NCBI GenBank assembly: GCA_963841885.1
Contig: CAWJEK010000015.1
Coordinates: forward strand, 62,001 to 126,000
DNA: 64,000 nucleotides
Source of the DNA: Bog-756 sp963841885
GTDB lineage: Bacteria > Actinomycetota > Acidimicrobiia > Acidimicrobiales > RAAP-2
Direction: 5' to 3'
Made by a program: the position numbers and the translations under genes. Below the pieces are notes generated by a model. That model worked only from the letters and a program-made list of their open reading frames with translations, ran no database searches and was not told the DNA's origin. Positions 46,276 to 58,075 of the stretch are shown piece after piece. How positions within the stretch are numbered: position 1 is the first letter of the stretch; each line of letters opens with the position of its first letter.

Positions 46276-47788
46276 ATGGAGGTGGTTCCCACGGAACCCG
46301 AGGTGGCAAGGGACCAGACCGCAGCGGGGGGGACGGACACGAAATCAGGGGGATCGCAGCACTTCGACGTGGTGATCGTCGGAGGCGGGCCCGGCGGCTA
46401 CGCCGCCGCGCTCTACGGCGCGGCGGCCGGCCTGTCGGTCGGCCTGGTCGAGCTGGACAAGGTCGGCGGCACCTGTCTGCACCGGGGCTGCGTGCCGGCC
46501 AAGGAGTTCCTGGAGACGGCCGCCGTCTACCGGACCGTGCGGTCGGCCGCCGAGTTCGGCATCTCGGCCGGCCCCGACCAGTCGGATCCGACGGTCGAAG
46601 TTCGCGGTCAGCCAGGACCGCAAGCAGCAGGTGGTGGGCCAGCTGTTCAAGGGGCTGTCCGGCCTGCTGAAGGGCCGGGGGGTGACCGTGTTCAACGGCA
46701 GCGGCACCCTGCTGCCCGACCACCGGGTGCGGATCGCCGGCAACGACGGCTCGACCGTCGAGGTCACCGGCACCGACGTCGTGCTGGCCGCCGGCTCGGT
46801 GCCCCGGACCATCCCGGGCTTCGACATCGACGGCGACCGTCGTGATGACCTCGGACGAGGTGCTGGCCCTCGACGAACTGCCGGCCTCGGTCGCCGTGAT
46901 CGGCGGTGGGGCGATCGGGTGCGAGTTCGCCTCGATGTTCGCGCGACCTCGGCACCGACGGTGACCGTCTTCGAGGCCCTGCCCGACCATCCTCAACGGC
47001 TGCGACGAGGACGTCGTCCGCACCGTGGCCCGCTCCTTCAAGAAGCGGGGGATCGACGTCAAGGCCGGCGTCACCCTGCAGGGCCACACGCCCGACCCGT
47101 CGGGGCGCGGGCACGGTCGGTCGCCTACGGCGACGGCGAGAAGCTGGCCGTCGACGCCGTGGTGGTCTCGGTGGGCCGACGCCCCCGGACCGAGGGCCTG
47201 CGTCGCCCCCGAGGCCGGTGTGACCATCGACGAGCGTGGGTTCGTGGTCGCCGACGCGCACCATGCGGACCAGCCGCCGACGGGGTCTGGGCGGTGGGCG
47301 ACGTGGTGGCGGGCACCCCCCAGCTGGCCCACGTGGGCTTCGCCGAGTCGATCGTCGTCATCAAGTCGATCCTGGGCGAGCCGGCGGCTCCCGTCGACTA
47401 CGCCCGGGTGCCCGTGGGCCATCTACTGCCATCCCGAGGTCGCCTTCGCCGGCCTGACCGAGGCGGCCGCCAAGGAGGCCGGGTATCGACGTCGTGGTCA
47501 AGAAGGACCCGTTCGGCGGCAACAGCCGGGCCCGGATCATCGGCGACACCGAGGGGATGGTGAAGGTCGATCGCCGAGCGGCGGCCCGACGGCTCCACCG
47601 GCCGGATCCTGGGCGTCCACATGGTCGGGCCCTGGGTGACCGAGCAGCTCGGTGCCGGCTACCTGGCCGTCAACTGGGAGGCCACCGCCGAGGAGGTGGC
47701 CCAGTTCATCCAGCCGCACCCGTCGCTGTCCGAGACCTTCGGCGAGACGGTGCTGGCCCTGACCGGAAGGGGACTCCACGTTGCCTGA
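46276..47788 (+). CDS. lpdA: Dihydrolipoamide dehydrogenase (E3), heavily frameshifted
   Basis: FAD enzyme that reoxidises lipoyl groups of the dehydrogenase complexes, about 500 residues. VVIVGGGPGGYAAALYG binds FAD; GGTCLHRGCVPAKEFLETA holds the redox disulfide C-x4-C. About 13 one-base insertions (46597, 46835, 46944, 46957, 46985, about 47111, 47131 and 47204, then 47258, 47275, 47414, 47487, 47569) each add a base that makes a CpG. Removing them gives FDIDGTVVMTSDEV, ADATMRTSPDGVWAVGDVVA, WAIYCHPEVAFAG and HPSLSETFGE, all standard Lpd. The corrected stop TGA (47786-47788) overlaps the E2 start. Confidence 0.88.
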
Positions 47789-49238
47789 CGTGACCATGCC
47801 GCAGCTCGGCGAGACCGTGACCGAGGGGACCATCACCAAGTGGTTCAAGGCGGTCGGGGACCCGGTGGCCCGCGACGAGCCGCTGTTCGAGGTGTCGACC
47901 GACAAGGTCGACTCCGAGGTGCCCTCGCCGGCCGAGCGGCGTGCTCACCGCCATCCTGGTCGAGGAGGGGGACACGGTCGACGTCGGGGTGGCGCTGGCC
48001 GTCATCGACGGCGACGGCGCCGGCGACGGCCCCGTCGCCGACGGCGCCGGGGCCCGCGGCCCCGCCGCGCCACCGGCCGCCGCGCCACCGCCGGCTGCCG
48101 CCCGCTCCGGCACCGCGCCCCACCGGCCGCCGACGGCCGCACCCCGGGACCGGCGACGCCGCCACCGCTCGACCGGCATCGCCCGACGAGCCGGTCCCGT
48201 CGCCCGCACCGGCCGGCCGGCGCCGACCCCGCCGCACCCCACCGTGCGCCGCCGGCGCCGACCGGGCCCGGGTGCTCTCGCCGGTGGTGCGCAAGCTCCT
48301 CGGCGAGCACGACATCGACCCGTCGCACCGTCCGCGGCACCGGGCTCGGGGGCCGGATCACCCGGGCCGACGTCGAGGCGGTCATCGCAGCGCGGGGCCG
48401 CCACCGGCGTCCGTGCCGAGCATCGCCGCCCGACGGCGCCGGTACCGCCCGCACCCCCGGTCCGCTCCGCCAGCCCGGCGCCGACCGCGCCGCCGCTCCG
48501 ATCGGCACGGGCGCCGGCCCGGTCGGCCGCGACGAGGTCGTGCCCTTCACCAACATCCGCCGCCGGACGGCCGAGCACATGGTCCGCTCGAAGGCCACCT
48601 CGGCCCACACCCTGATGGTCAAGGAGATCGACTACGAGCGGGTCGAGCAGGTCCGGCGGCCCCACGGCGAGCGGTTCCGGGCCGAGGAGGGGTTCAGCCT
48701 CACCTACCTGCCGTTCGCCGCCCGGGCCACGGTCGAGGCCCTGGCCGAGTTCCCGCACCTGAACGCCTCGGTCGGGGACGACGCCCTCGTGGTCCACCAC
48801 GACGTCAACCTGGGCATCGCGGTCGACCTCGACAACGAGGGACTCATCGTCCCGGTGGTCCACAACGCCGAGGAGCTGAACCTGCGGGGCATGGCCCGGC
48901 GGATCCGCGACGTGGCCGACCGGGCCCGCACCAAGCGGCTGAGCCTCGACGACATCAGCGGTGGGACGTTCTCCATCACCAACGCCGGCCCGTTCGGGAC
49001 GCTGATCACCGGGGCCATCATCAACCAGCCCCAGGTGGCGATCCTGTCGACCGACGGCGTGTCCCGAAAGCCGGTGGTGGTCGAGCTGCCCGACGGCGGC
49101 GAGTCGATCGGCATCCACTCCGTCGGCCTGGTGGCCATGAACTTCGACCACCGGGCCGTCGACGGCGCCTACGTGGCCCGCTTCCTGGCCCGGCTGTCGG
49201 ACATCCTCGACGACCGCGACTGGGCCGGCGAGCTGTAG
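47781..49238 (+). CDS. 2-oxoacid dehydrogenase E2 acyltransferase, frameshifted in first half
   Basis: Core of the pyruvate or 2-oxoglutarate dehydrogenase complex. Lipoyl domain TMPQLGETVTEGTITKWFKA with lipoyl-lysine in VSTDKVDSEVPSP; Ala/Pro linker; E3-binding domain VLSPVVRKLLGEHDIDPS; catalytic domain from about 48535 (FTNIRRRTAEHMVRSKATSA) to NFDHRAVDGAYVARFLARL with the His/Asp pair. Extra bases near 47934 and 48326 and others in the linker break the first half; the catalytic half is intact. TTG start at 47781 inside the lpdA stop. With aceE nearby this is likely dihydrolipoamide acetyltransferase, though SucB naming is also used for the actinobacterial type. Confidence 0.88.
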   Translation: MPDVTMPQLGETVTEGTITKWFKAVGDPVARDEPLFEVSTDKVDSEVPSPAERRAHRHPGRGGGHGRRRGGAGRHRRRRRRRRPRRRRRRGPRPRRATGRRATAGCRPLRHRAPPAADGRTPGPATPPPLDRHRPTSRSRRPHRPAGADPAAPHRAPPAPTGPGCSRRWCASSSASTTSTRRTVRGTGLGGRITRADVEAVIAARGRHRRPCRASPPDGAGTARTPGPLRQPGADRAAAPIGTGAGPVGRDEVVPFTNIRRRTAEHMVRSKATSAHTLMVKEIDYERVEQVRRPHGERFRAEEGFSLTYLPFAARATVEALAEFPHLNASVGDDALVVHHDVNLGIAVDLDNEGLIVPVVHNAEELNLRGMARRIRDVADRARTKRLSLDDISGGTFSITNAGPFGTLITGAIINQPQVAILSTDGVSRKPVVVELPDGGESIGIHSVGLVAMNFDHRAVDGAYVARFLARLSDILDDRDWAGEL

Positions 49239-49307
49239 GCGGCGGTGGGTTCGACCCATCGACCGGTCGGACCGGCCCGCGGTCGGATCCGGCACGGCGG
49301 GGACGTC

Positions 49308-50034
49308 GTGAGGGCCCGCTGGCTCGGACGGGTCCCCTACGCCGAGGCGTGGGACCTGCAGCGGGCGCGTGGCGGCGCGATCCACCGACGACTACCTGCT
49401 GCTGATGGAGCACGGCCGCCGTCTACACCCTGGGATCCCACGCCGATCGGAGCCACGTGCTGGTCGATCCGGCATCGGTCGGCGCCGAGCTGATCCGAGG
49501 TGGACCGCGGGCGGCGACGTCACCTACCACGGTCCCGGGCCAGCTCGTCGGCTACCCGATCCGCACGCGTGGGCCGCGGCCCGCACCTCGGGCCCGAGCA
49601 CGTCCGCCAGGTGGAGCAGGTGGTGATCGACGCCCTGGTCGCCCTCGGGGTGCCGGCCGACCGGCGTCGGGCGGCATGGCGGCCTACCCGGGGGTGTGGG
49701 TCGATCCGGGCGCGGCCGGGACCGGACCGCCGGGGCCCCGCAAGATCGCGCGCCATCGGCGTCCGGACGGCCCGGGGCCGCACCACCCACGGATTCGCAC
49801 TCAACATCACCACCGACCTCGCGCATGTTCGACCACATCGTGCCGTGCGGCATCGCCGAGCATCCGATGACGTCGCTGGCGGCGGAGGGGTTCGCGGTGA
49901 CCGATGGCCGAGGCCGTCGACGCGGTGATCACCGCCGCCGCGTGGGGTGTGGGGACCGAGCCGACGACGTCGCCGCGATGGTGACCGACGGGGCCGCGGC
50001 GCCGTCGGCGACCGACGCCGGGGTCGCCCGGTGA
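49308..50034 (+). CDS. lipB: Lipoyl(octanoyl) transferase LipB, heavily frameshifted
   Basis: Moves octanoyl from acyl carrier protein to lipoyl domains such as that of E2. After deleting about ten extra bases (near 49366, 49414, 49497, 49518, 49569, 49667, 49676, 49751, 49824, 49903) the protein reads RWLGRVPYAEAWDLQRAVAA, STDDYLLLMEHAAVYTLGSH, VDRGGDVTYHGPGQLVGYPI, PRKIAAIGVRT (active Lys) and FDHIVPCGIAEHPMTSLA (active Cys). GTG start at 49308. The C-terminal end is uncertain; a frame ending at 50034 overlaps the lipA GTG by 4 bases. Confidence 0.85.
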
Positions 50035-51031
50035 CGCCTGGTCGGGCCGGTCATCGGCGAGCCGCGCCTGCCGAGCGACCGGCTGGTCCGCGGTCGGGCG
50101 TCGATCCGGCGGCCGGGCTGGCGCTCGTCGACCCGCAAGCCCGCGTGGCTGCGGGTGAAGGCGACCATGGCCGACGGCTACCTCGGGCTGCGCCAGTCGA
50201 TCGCGCGACCTCGACCTCGTGACGGTCTGCGAGGAGGCCGGCTGCCCCAACATCTACGAGTGCTGGGCCGACGGCACCGCCACCTTCATGATCAACGGGT
50301 CCGCGCTGCACCCGGGCCTGCGGCTTCTGCCAGGTGGACACCCGCCGTCCGCTGCCGCTCGACCCCGGTGAGCCCGCCCGGGTGGCCGAGGCGGTGGCCC
50401 GGATGGGCCTGGCCCACGCCGTCATCACCTGCGTGGCGCGTGACGACCTGGCCGACGGAGGGGCCGGCGCGTTCGCCGCGACCATCGCCGCCGTCCGGTC
50501 GGCCAGCCCCGCAGACCGCCGTCGAGGTGCTGATCTCGGACTGCAAGGGGGACGCGGCCGTCGCTCGGGACCATCCTCGACGCCCGCCCGGACGTGCTCA
50601 ACCACAACATCGAGACGGTGGCCCGGCTGCAGCGGGCCGTCCGTCCCTCCGCCGGCTACGCCCGCAGCCTGACCGTGCTGGCCCGGTCGGCGGCGGCCGG
50701 CCTCACCACCAAGTCGGGCATCATCCTCGGCATGGGGGAGCGCGAGGACGAGGTGCTCGCCACCCTGGCCGACCTGGCGGTCGGTCGGGGTCGACATCGT
50801 CACCCTCGGGCAGTACCTGCGTCCGAGCGCCCGGCACCTGCCGGTGGCCCGGTGGTGGACGCCCGACGAGTTCGACGCCCTGCGCGCAGGCGGCGCATGG
50901 CCCTGGGGTTCGCCCACGTCCAGGCCTCGCCGCTGACCCGTTCGAGCTACCACGCCCGTGAGGCGGCGGACACCTCGACGGGTCGCCGGTCGGCACCGGT
51001 TCCGGTGCCCGTCTCGATGGGAGCCCGCTGA
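50031..51031 (+). CDS. lipA: Lipoyl synthase LipA, heavily frameshifted
   Basis: Radical SAM enzyme that inserts two sulfurs into octanoyl groups. N-terminal auxiliary cluster Cys set CEEAGCPNIYECW; after removing an extra G near 50304 the radical-SAM motif reads CTRACGFC. Other blocks: RKPAWLRVKATMADGYLGLR, HAVITCVARDDLADGGAGAF, NHNIETVARLQRAVRPSAGY, LTTKSGIILGMGEREDEVLA and FAHVQASPLTRSSYHAREAA. Other extra bases lie near 50204, 50511, 50567, 50783, 50885 and 50894. The start is uncertain; GTG at 50031 overlaps the lipB end. Needs two 4Fe-4S clusters, made by the suf genes of this window. Confidence 0.88.
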
Positions 51032-51035
51032 GCCG

Positions 51036-52195
51036 ATGACGCACCGGACTCTCCCGTGGCGGCGCTCGCTGGCCCGACACTCCCGGCTCGCCCGGGTGCG
51101 CGGTCGGATGGAGGAGGCCGGTGTCGACGTCCTCCTGCTCTCCCACGGGGCCGACCTGCCGTGGCTGACCGGGTACCGAGGCGATGCCGCTGGAGCGCCT
51201 GACCCTGCTGGTGGTGCCGGTGGCGGGGAACCGGTGCTGGTGGTGCCCCGGCTCGAGGCACCCCGGGTGCCCGCCGCCGACGACCTCTTCGCCCTGCGGC
51301 CCTGGTCGGACGACGATGGATCCCCTGGACCTGGTCGTCGACCTGCGTGGCCGGGGCCGCCGACGGCGCCGCATCTGGCCCTGTCCGACCGGGCCTGGGC
51401 CACCACGGCTGCTGGCGCTTCAGCGACGCCTGCCCGACGCCTCCTGGATCGAGGCCTCCACGGTCGACCTCGCCCATCCGGGCCGTCAAGGACGCCGCCG
51501 AACTCGACGCCCTGCGGGCCGCCGGCGCGGCGGCCGACCGGGTGGCGGAGGTCCTCCAGGCGGGCGGGATCCCGCTGGTCGGCCGCACCGAGGCGGCGGT
51601 CTCGGCCGACCTGGGCCGCCTGCTGGTGGCCGAGGGCCACTCGTCGGTCAACTTCGCCATCGTGGGCAGTGGGCCCAACGCGGCCAGTCCCCACCACGAA
51701 CCCGGCGGTCGGGTCATCGGTCGGGGCGAGACGGTGGTGTGCGACTTCGGAGGCACGCTCTCACTCGACGGCGACGTCGGCTACTGCTCCGACATCACCC
51801 GCACCGTGGTGACCGGTGAGCCGTCCGCCGAGGTGGGACGTTGCTACGAGGTGCTGCAGTCCGCCCAGGCGGCGGCGGTGGCGTCCGCCCGGGCCGGGGT
51901 CACGGCGGCTTCGGTGGACGCGGTGGCGAGGGATGCCATCGCCGCGGCGGGCTTCGGGCACCTGTTCGTCCACCGCACCGGCCACGGCATCGGTATCGAG
52001 GAGCACGAGGACCCGTATCTGGTGGTGGGGAACGACGAGGTCCTGGTGCCGGGGCACGCCTTCTCGGTGGAACCCGGGATCTACGAGCCGGGGCGGTTCG
52101 GCATGCGCCTGGAGGACATCGTGGTGATCGACGCCGACGGCGGGCCCGAACCGCTCAACTCCGTCGACCACGGCCTCGTCGTGGTCGAGGTCTGA
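51036..52195 (+). CDS. M24 family metallopeptidase (Xaa-Pro aminopeptidase-like), frameshifted in first half
   Basis: About 380 residues. The N-terminal creatinase-like domain (SRLARVRGRMEEAGVDVLLL, SHGADLPWLTGY) is broken by several indels between 51180 and 51480, mainly extra bases plus one lost G near 51228. From about 51490 it is continuous: VCDFGGTLSLDGDVGYCSDI (metal Asp residues), HRTGHGIGIEEHEDPYLVVG (His), FSVEPGIYEPGRFGMRLEDI (two Glu), the complete pita-bread metal site. It probably cleaves N-terminal residues before proline. ATG at 51036, 5 bases after lipA, so likely in the same operon. Confidence 0.87.
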
Positions 52196-52203
52196 GGGGC
52201 GAC

Positions 52204-52928
52204 ATGGATCTGGGGATCCGGGGCAAGGTGGCGCTCGTCGCCGCCGGCTCGAAGGGCCTCGGCCGGGCCACGGCCCTGGCGCTGGCTTCGGAGGGTGTCG
52301 GCATCATGCTGTCGGGACGCGACGAGGACACCCTCCAGTCCACCCGGTCCGAGGTGGCGGCCCTCGGCGTCCCGGTGGCCATGCGGTCGGGCGACGTGAC
52401 CGACCCCGGCGAGCCGGCCCGGCTGGTGGCGGGCACGGTCGACCGGCTCGGATCCCTCGACATCCTGGTGGCCAACGCCGGGGGGCCTCCGCCCGGACGG
52501 GCCCTCGACCTCGACGACGCCGCCCTGGAGGCGGCGCTCAACGCCAACCTGCTCACCTCGGTGCGCCTGGTGCGGGAGGCCGTTCCCCACATGCGCCGCG
52601 CCGGCTGGGGCCGGATCTGCTGCATCACGTCGTACACGGTCGTGCAGGCCGCCCCGGGCTGGCTCTCTCGAACACCGCCCGGACCGGACTGTGGGCATGG
52701 ATCAAGACGGCGGCGCAGGATCTGGCGTCCGACGAGTCCGGGATCACGCTCAACATGTTGTGCCCCGGTCCCCACGCCACGGACCGCATGAAGCAGCTCG
52801 GTGGCGCCGCCGTCATGGGTGACCCAGCCGATTTCGGCTCGGTCGCCGCCTTCCTCTGCTCCACCCAGGCCGCCTTCGTCAACGGGGCGGAGGTGGTGGT
52901 CGACGGCGGCGCGACGCTGGCGCTCTAG
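52204..52928 (+). CDS. SDR lacking the canonical YxxxK, one frameshift
   Basis: About 240 residues. VALVAAGSKGLGRATALALA replaces the usual TGxxxGIG, VANAGGPPPGRALDL is the NAG block, and CITSYTVVQAAPG the Ser region. At the place of Tyr-x3-Lys the corrected sequence reads LALSNTARTGLWAWIKTAAQ, without the Tyr. Ends FVNGAEVVVDGGATLAL. A lost G near 52658 splits the gene. Related SDRs with SN-x-x-R at this site are common in actinobacteria, as I recall. ATG at 52204, 9 bases after the M24 gene. Confidence 0.82.
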
Positions 52929-53160
52929 GACGGCGGAGACGACGGCGGTCGTCGTGGCGGGGGCGCGGTCGGTGGCCGGGTCGGGGTCGTTCAGTGGCCG
53001 GTGGGTGCGGAAGCCGCCCCGTCGGTCCGCCCGTGGGTCGTCGGGTCGGGTGTCGATGTGGCCGATGGCGGCAGGTCCGAGTGGGGAGCCACCATCGGGG
53101 GCAGATTGGCCGGGGCGGCGATCCTCGGTGACCGGACCGGGCGGTTGGTGGGCGGGCCCG

Positions 53161-53658
53161 TCATCCCGGGGGGTTCCGCCGGAGCTCCCCCGGGGAAGAG
53201 GTCTGCCGATCCCCGCGGCGACGGAGGGTGGCGCGGCCTCGGAGACCGGGCCGCCGGCTCGGTCGATGGAGGGGATGGTCGCCCGTCCGCGGCGAGCCGC
53301 CCCTGCCGGATCCCGACGTCCTGTTGCCCGGCGTCCCCTGGCCCGATGATCCCTTGTTCGACGAGCCCTTGCGGGCCGCGCTGAACGAAGGAGCGATGGC
53401 CTGGTTCGGACGGGACGAGATCGGCCCGTTCACCTGGCCCGTGTCGCGTCCGGCCGGCCCGTAGCGGCCGGCATCGCCGGCGATGTGGGTCGCCCGACCC
53501 CGCTCGCGGCGTCGACGGAGACTGCGGCTCCGGAGGTAGCGGACGAGCAGGAGGATCAGGGCGATGACGACGATCGCACCGACGAGGTACATCTCGGTGC
53601 GGCCACTTCCCGTGATCGATCCGACCGACCCGGTGCCCACCAGGGTGTGACTCTCCAC
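53161..53658 (-). CDS. Single-helix membrane protein of unknown function
   Basis: 165 residues as read. One membrane helix near residue 24 (MYLVGAIVVIALILLLVRYL), then a basic patch (RSRSLRRRRERGR) and a Gly/Ser/Pro-rich cytosolic tail. No family recognised. After about 53290 another minus-strand frame reads a plausible Pro-rich continuation (SADLFPGGAPAEPPGMTGPP) to about 52985, so the C-terminus may be frameshifted like other genes here. The 232 bases between the upstream SDR stop and 53161 hold no other gene I can support. Confidence 0.5.
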   Translation of the reverse strand: MESHTLVGTGSVGSITGSGRTEMYLVGAIVVIALILLLVRYLRSRSLRRRRERGRATHIAGDAGRYGPAGRDTGQVNGPISSRPNQAIAPSFSAARKGSSNKGSSGQGTPGNRTSGSGRGGSPRTGDHPLHRPSRRPGLRGRATLRRRGDRQTSSPGELRRNPPG

Positions 53659-53773
53659 GGGTACAACGCTACTGACGCGGGCGCCACATCAGCGTTGCAG
53701 TTCGGTGGCAGTACGGTTGCCGGGCAGCCCCGCGGCCTGCCTCGGGAGGTGGTCCCGGCGGTGGCCGTGGGCG

Positions 53774-57282
<3,509 letters not shown>

Positions 57283-57334
57283 AGCCCTCCAACGATAGTG
57301 GGGGACGGGGTCGGACGGTCCGCCGTCGTCGACC

Positions 57335-57360
57335 CGGGTCGGTCCGCCACCGCCGACCCG
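57335..57360. promoter_or_regulatory. Hairpin in the metH / cobalamin adenosyltransferase intergenic region
   Basis: CGGGTCGG (57335-57342) and CCGACCCG (57353-57360) are exact inverted repeats with a 10-base loop, between the two divergent cobalamin-related genes. It may be an operator or part of a leader. I see no recognisable cobalamin riboswitch core here. Confidence 0.35.
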
Positions 57361-57415
57361 ACCCGGGTGCCGGGTCCCGAGGCGCTTCGTTTAGCATCGG
57401 GCCGGTGAGGACAGC

Positions 57416-57988
57416 GTGCTGAGGATCTACACGAAGACGGGCGACGACGGCACCACGGGACTGCTCTACGGCGGCCGTGTCGCCAAGGACTCGCCCATGA
57501 TGCAGGTCACCGGCACGGTGGACGAGGCCCAGGCGGCCATGGGCCTGGCCCGGGCCGAGGCCGAGGCGGGCTCCGATCTCGACGTCCTGCTGACCCGGCT
57601 CGAGCGGGAGCTCTACGTCCTCATGGCCGAGGTGACCACCGACCCCTCCCACCGCGCCAAGCTCGTGGCCGGCACCACGCTCGTGACCGACGAGATGGTG
57701 GCTGCCCTGGAGTCGGACATCGACGACCTGATCGCCCAGGTGTCGATGCCCACGGAGTTCGTCGTGCCCGGGGCGAACCGGGCCTCGGCGGCCCTCGACC
57801 TGGCCCGCACGATCGTCCGTAGGGCCGAGCGCCAGCTGGTGTCGTCCCCGATCGAGGACTCACGGGTCGGCCACTACCTCAACCGCCTGTCCGACCTGCT
57901 GTGGGCGATGGCGCGTTGGACCGAGGGCGATGACCACCTGCTGGCCCGGGGCGATCCCCGCCGACGGCGGTCGGAGGCCTCCGACTGA
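57416..57988 (+). CDS. Cob(I)alamin adenosyltransferase, PduO type
   Basis: 190 residues. Transfers adenosyl from ATP to cob(I)alamin. IYTKTGDDGTTGLLYGGRVA is the ATP-binding N-terminus, ELYVLMAEVTTDPSHRAKLV the middle and ASAALDLARTIVRRAERQLV the conserved Arg/Glu helix, with NRLSDLLWAMARW at the end. GTG at 57416 follows GAGG. It would serve adenosylcobalamin mutases, such as ethylmalonyl- or methylmalonyl-CoA mutase, and complements metH, which uses methylcobalamin. Confidence 0.92.
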   Translation: MLRIYTKTGDDGTTGLLYGGRVAKDSPMMQVTGTVDEAQAAMGLARAEAEAGSDLDVLLTRLERELYVLMAEVTTDPSHRAKLVAGTTLVTDEMVAALESDIDDLIAQVSMPTEFVVPGANRASAALDLARTIVRRAERQLVSSPIEDSRVGHYLNRLSDLLWAMARWTEGDDHLLARGDPRRRRSEASD

Positions 57989-58075
57989 ACCGGCCGCCCC
58001 GTGGCGCGGGATCCCGGACCCGACCACGATGCGAACCCGCTCTCGAATCGACCGTCTACCCCTGAGGAGCCACCC

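Noticed and set aside
46276..51031. True pseudogenisation of lpdA, E2, lipB and lipA
   Set aside because: All breaks are one base, follow one insertion rule and leave every catalytic residue intact, without the scattered missense and large deletions expected of decay.
57283..57415. Cobalamin riboswitch between metH and the adenosyltransferase
   Set aside because: No B12-box-like GCCACTG core or the expected length; only a simple inverted repeat is seen.
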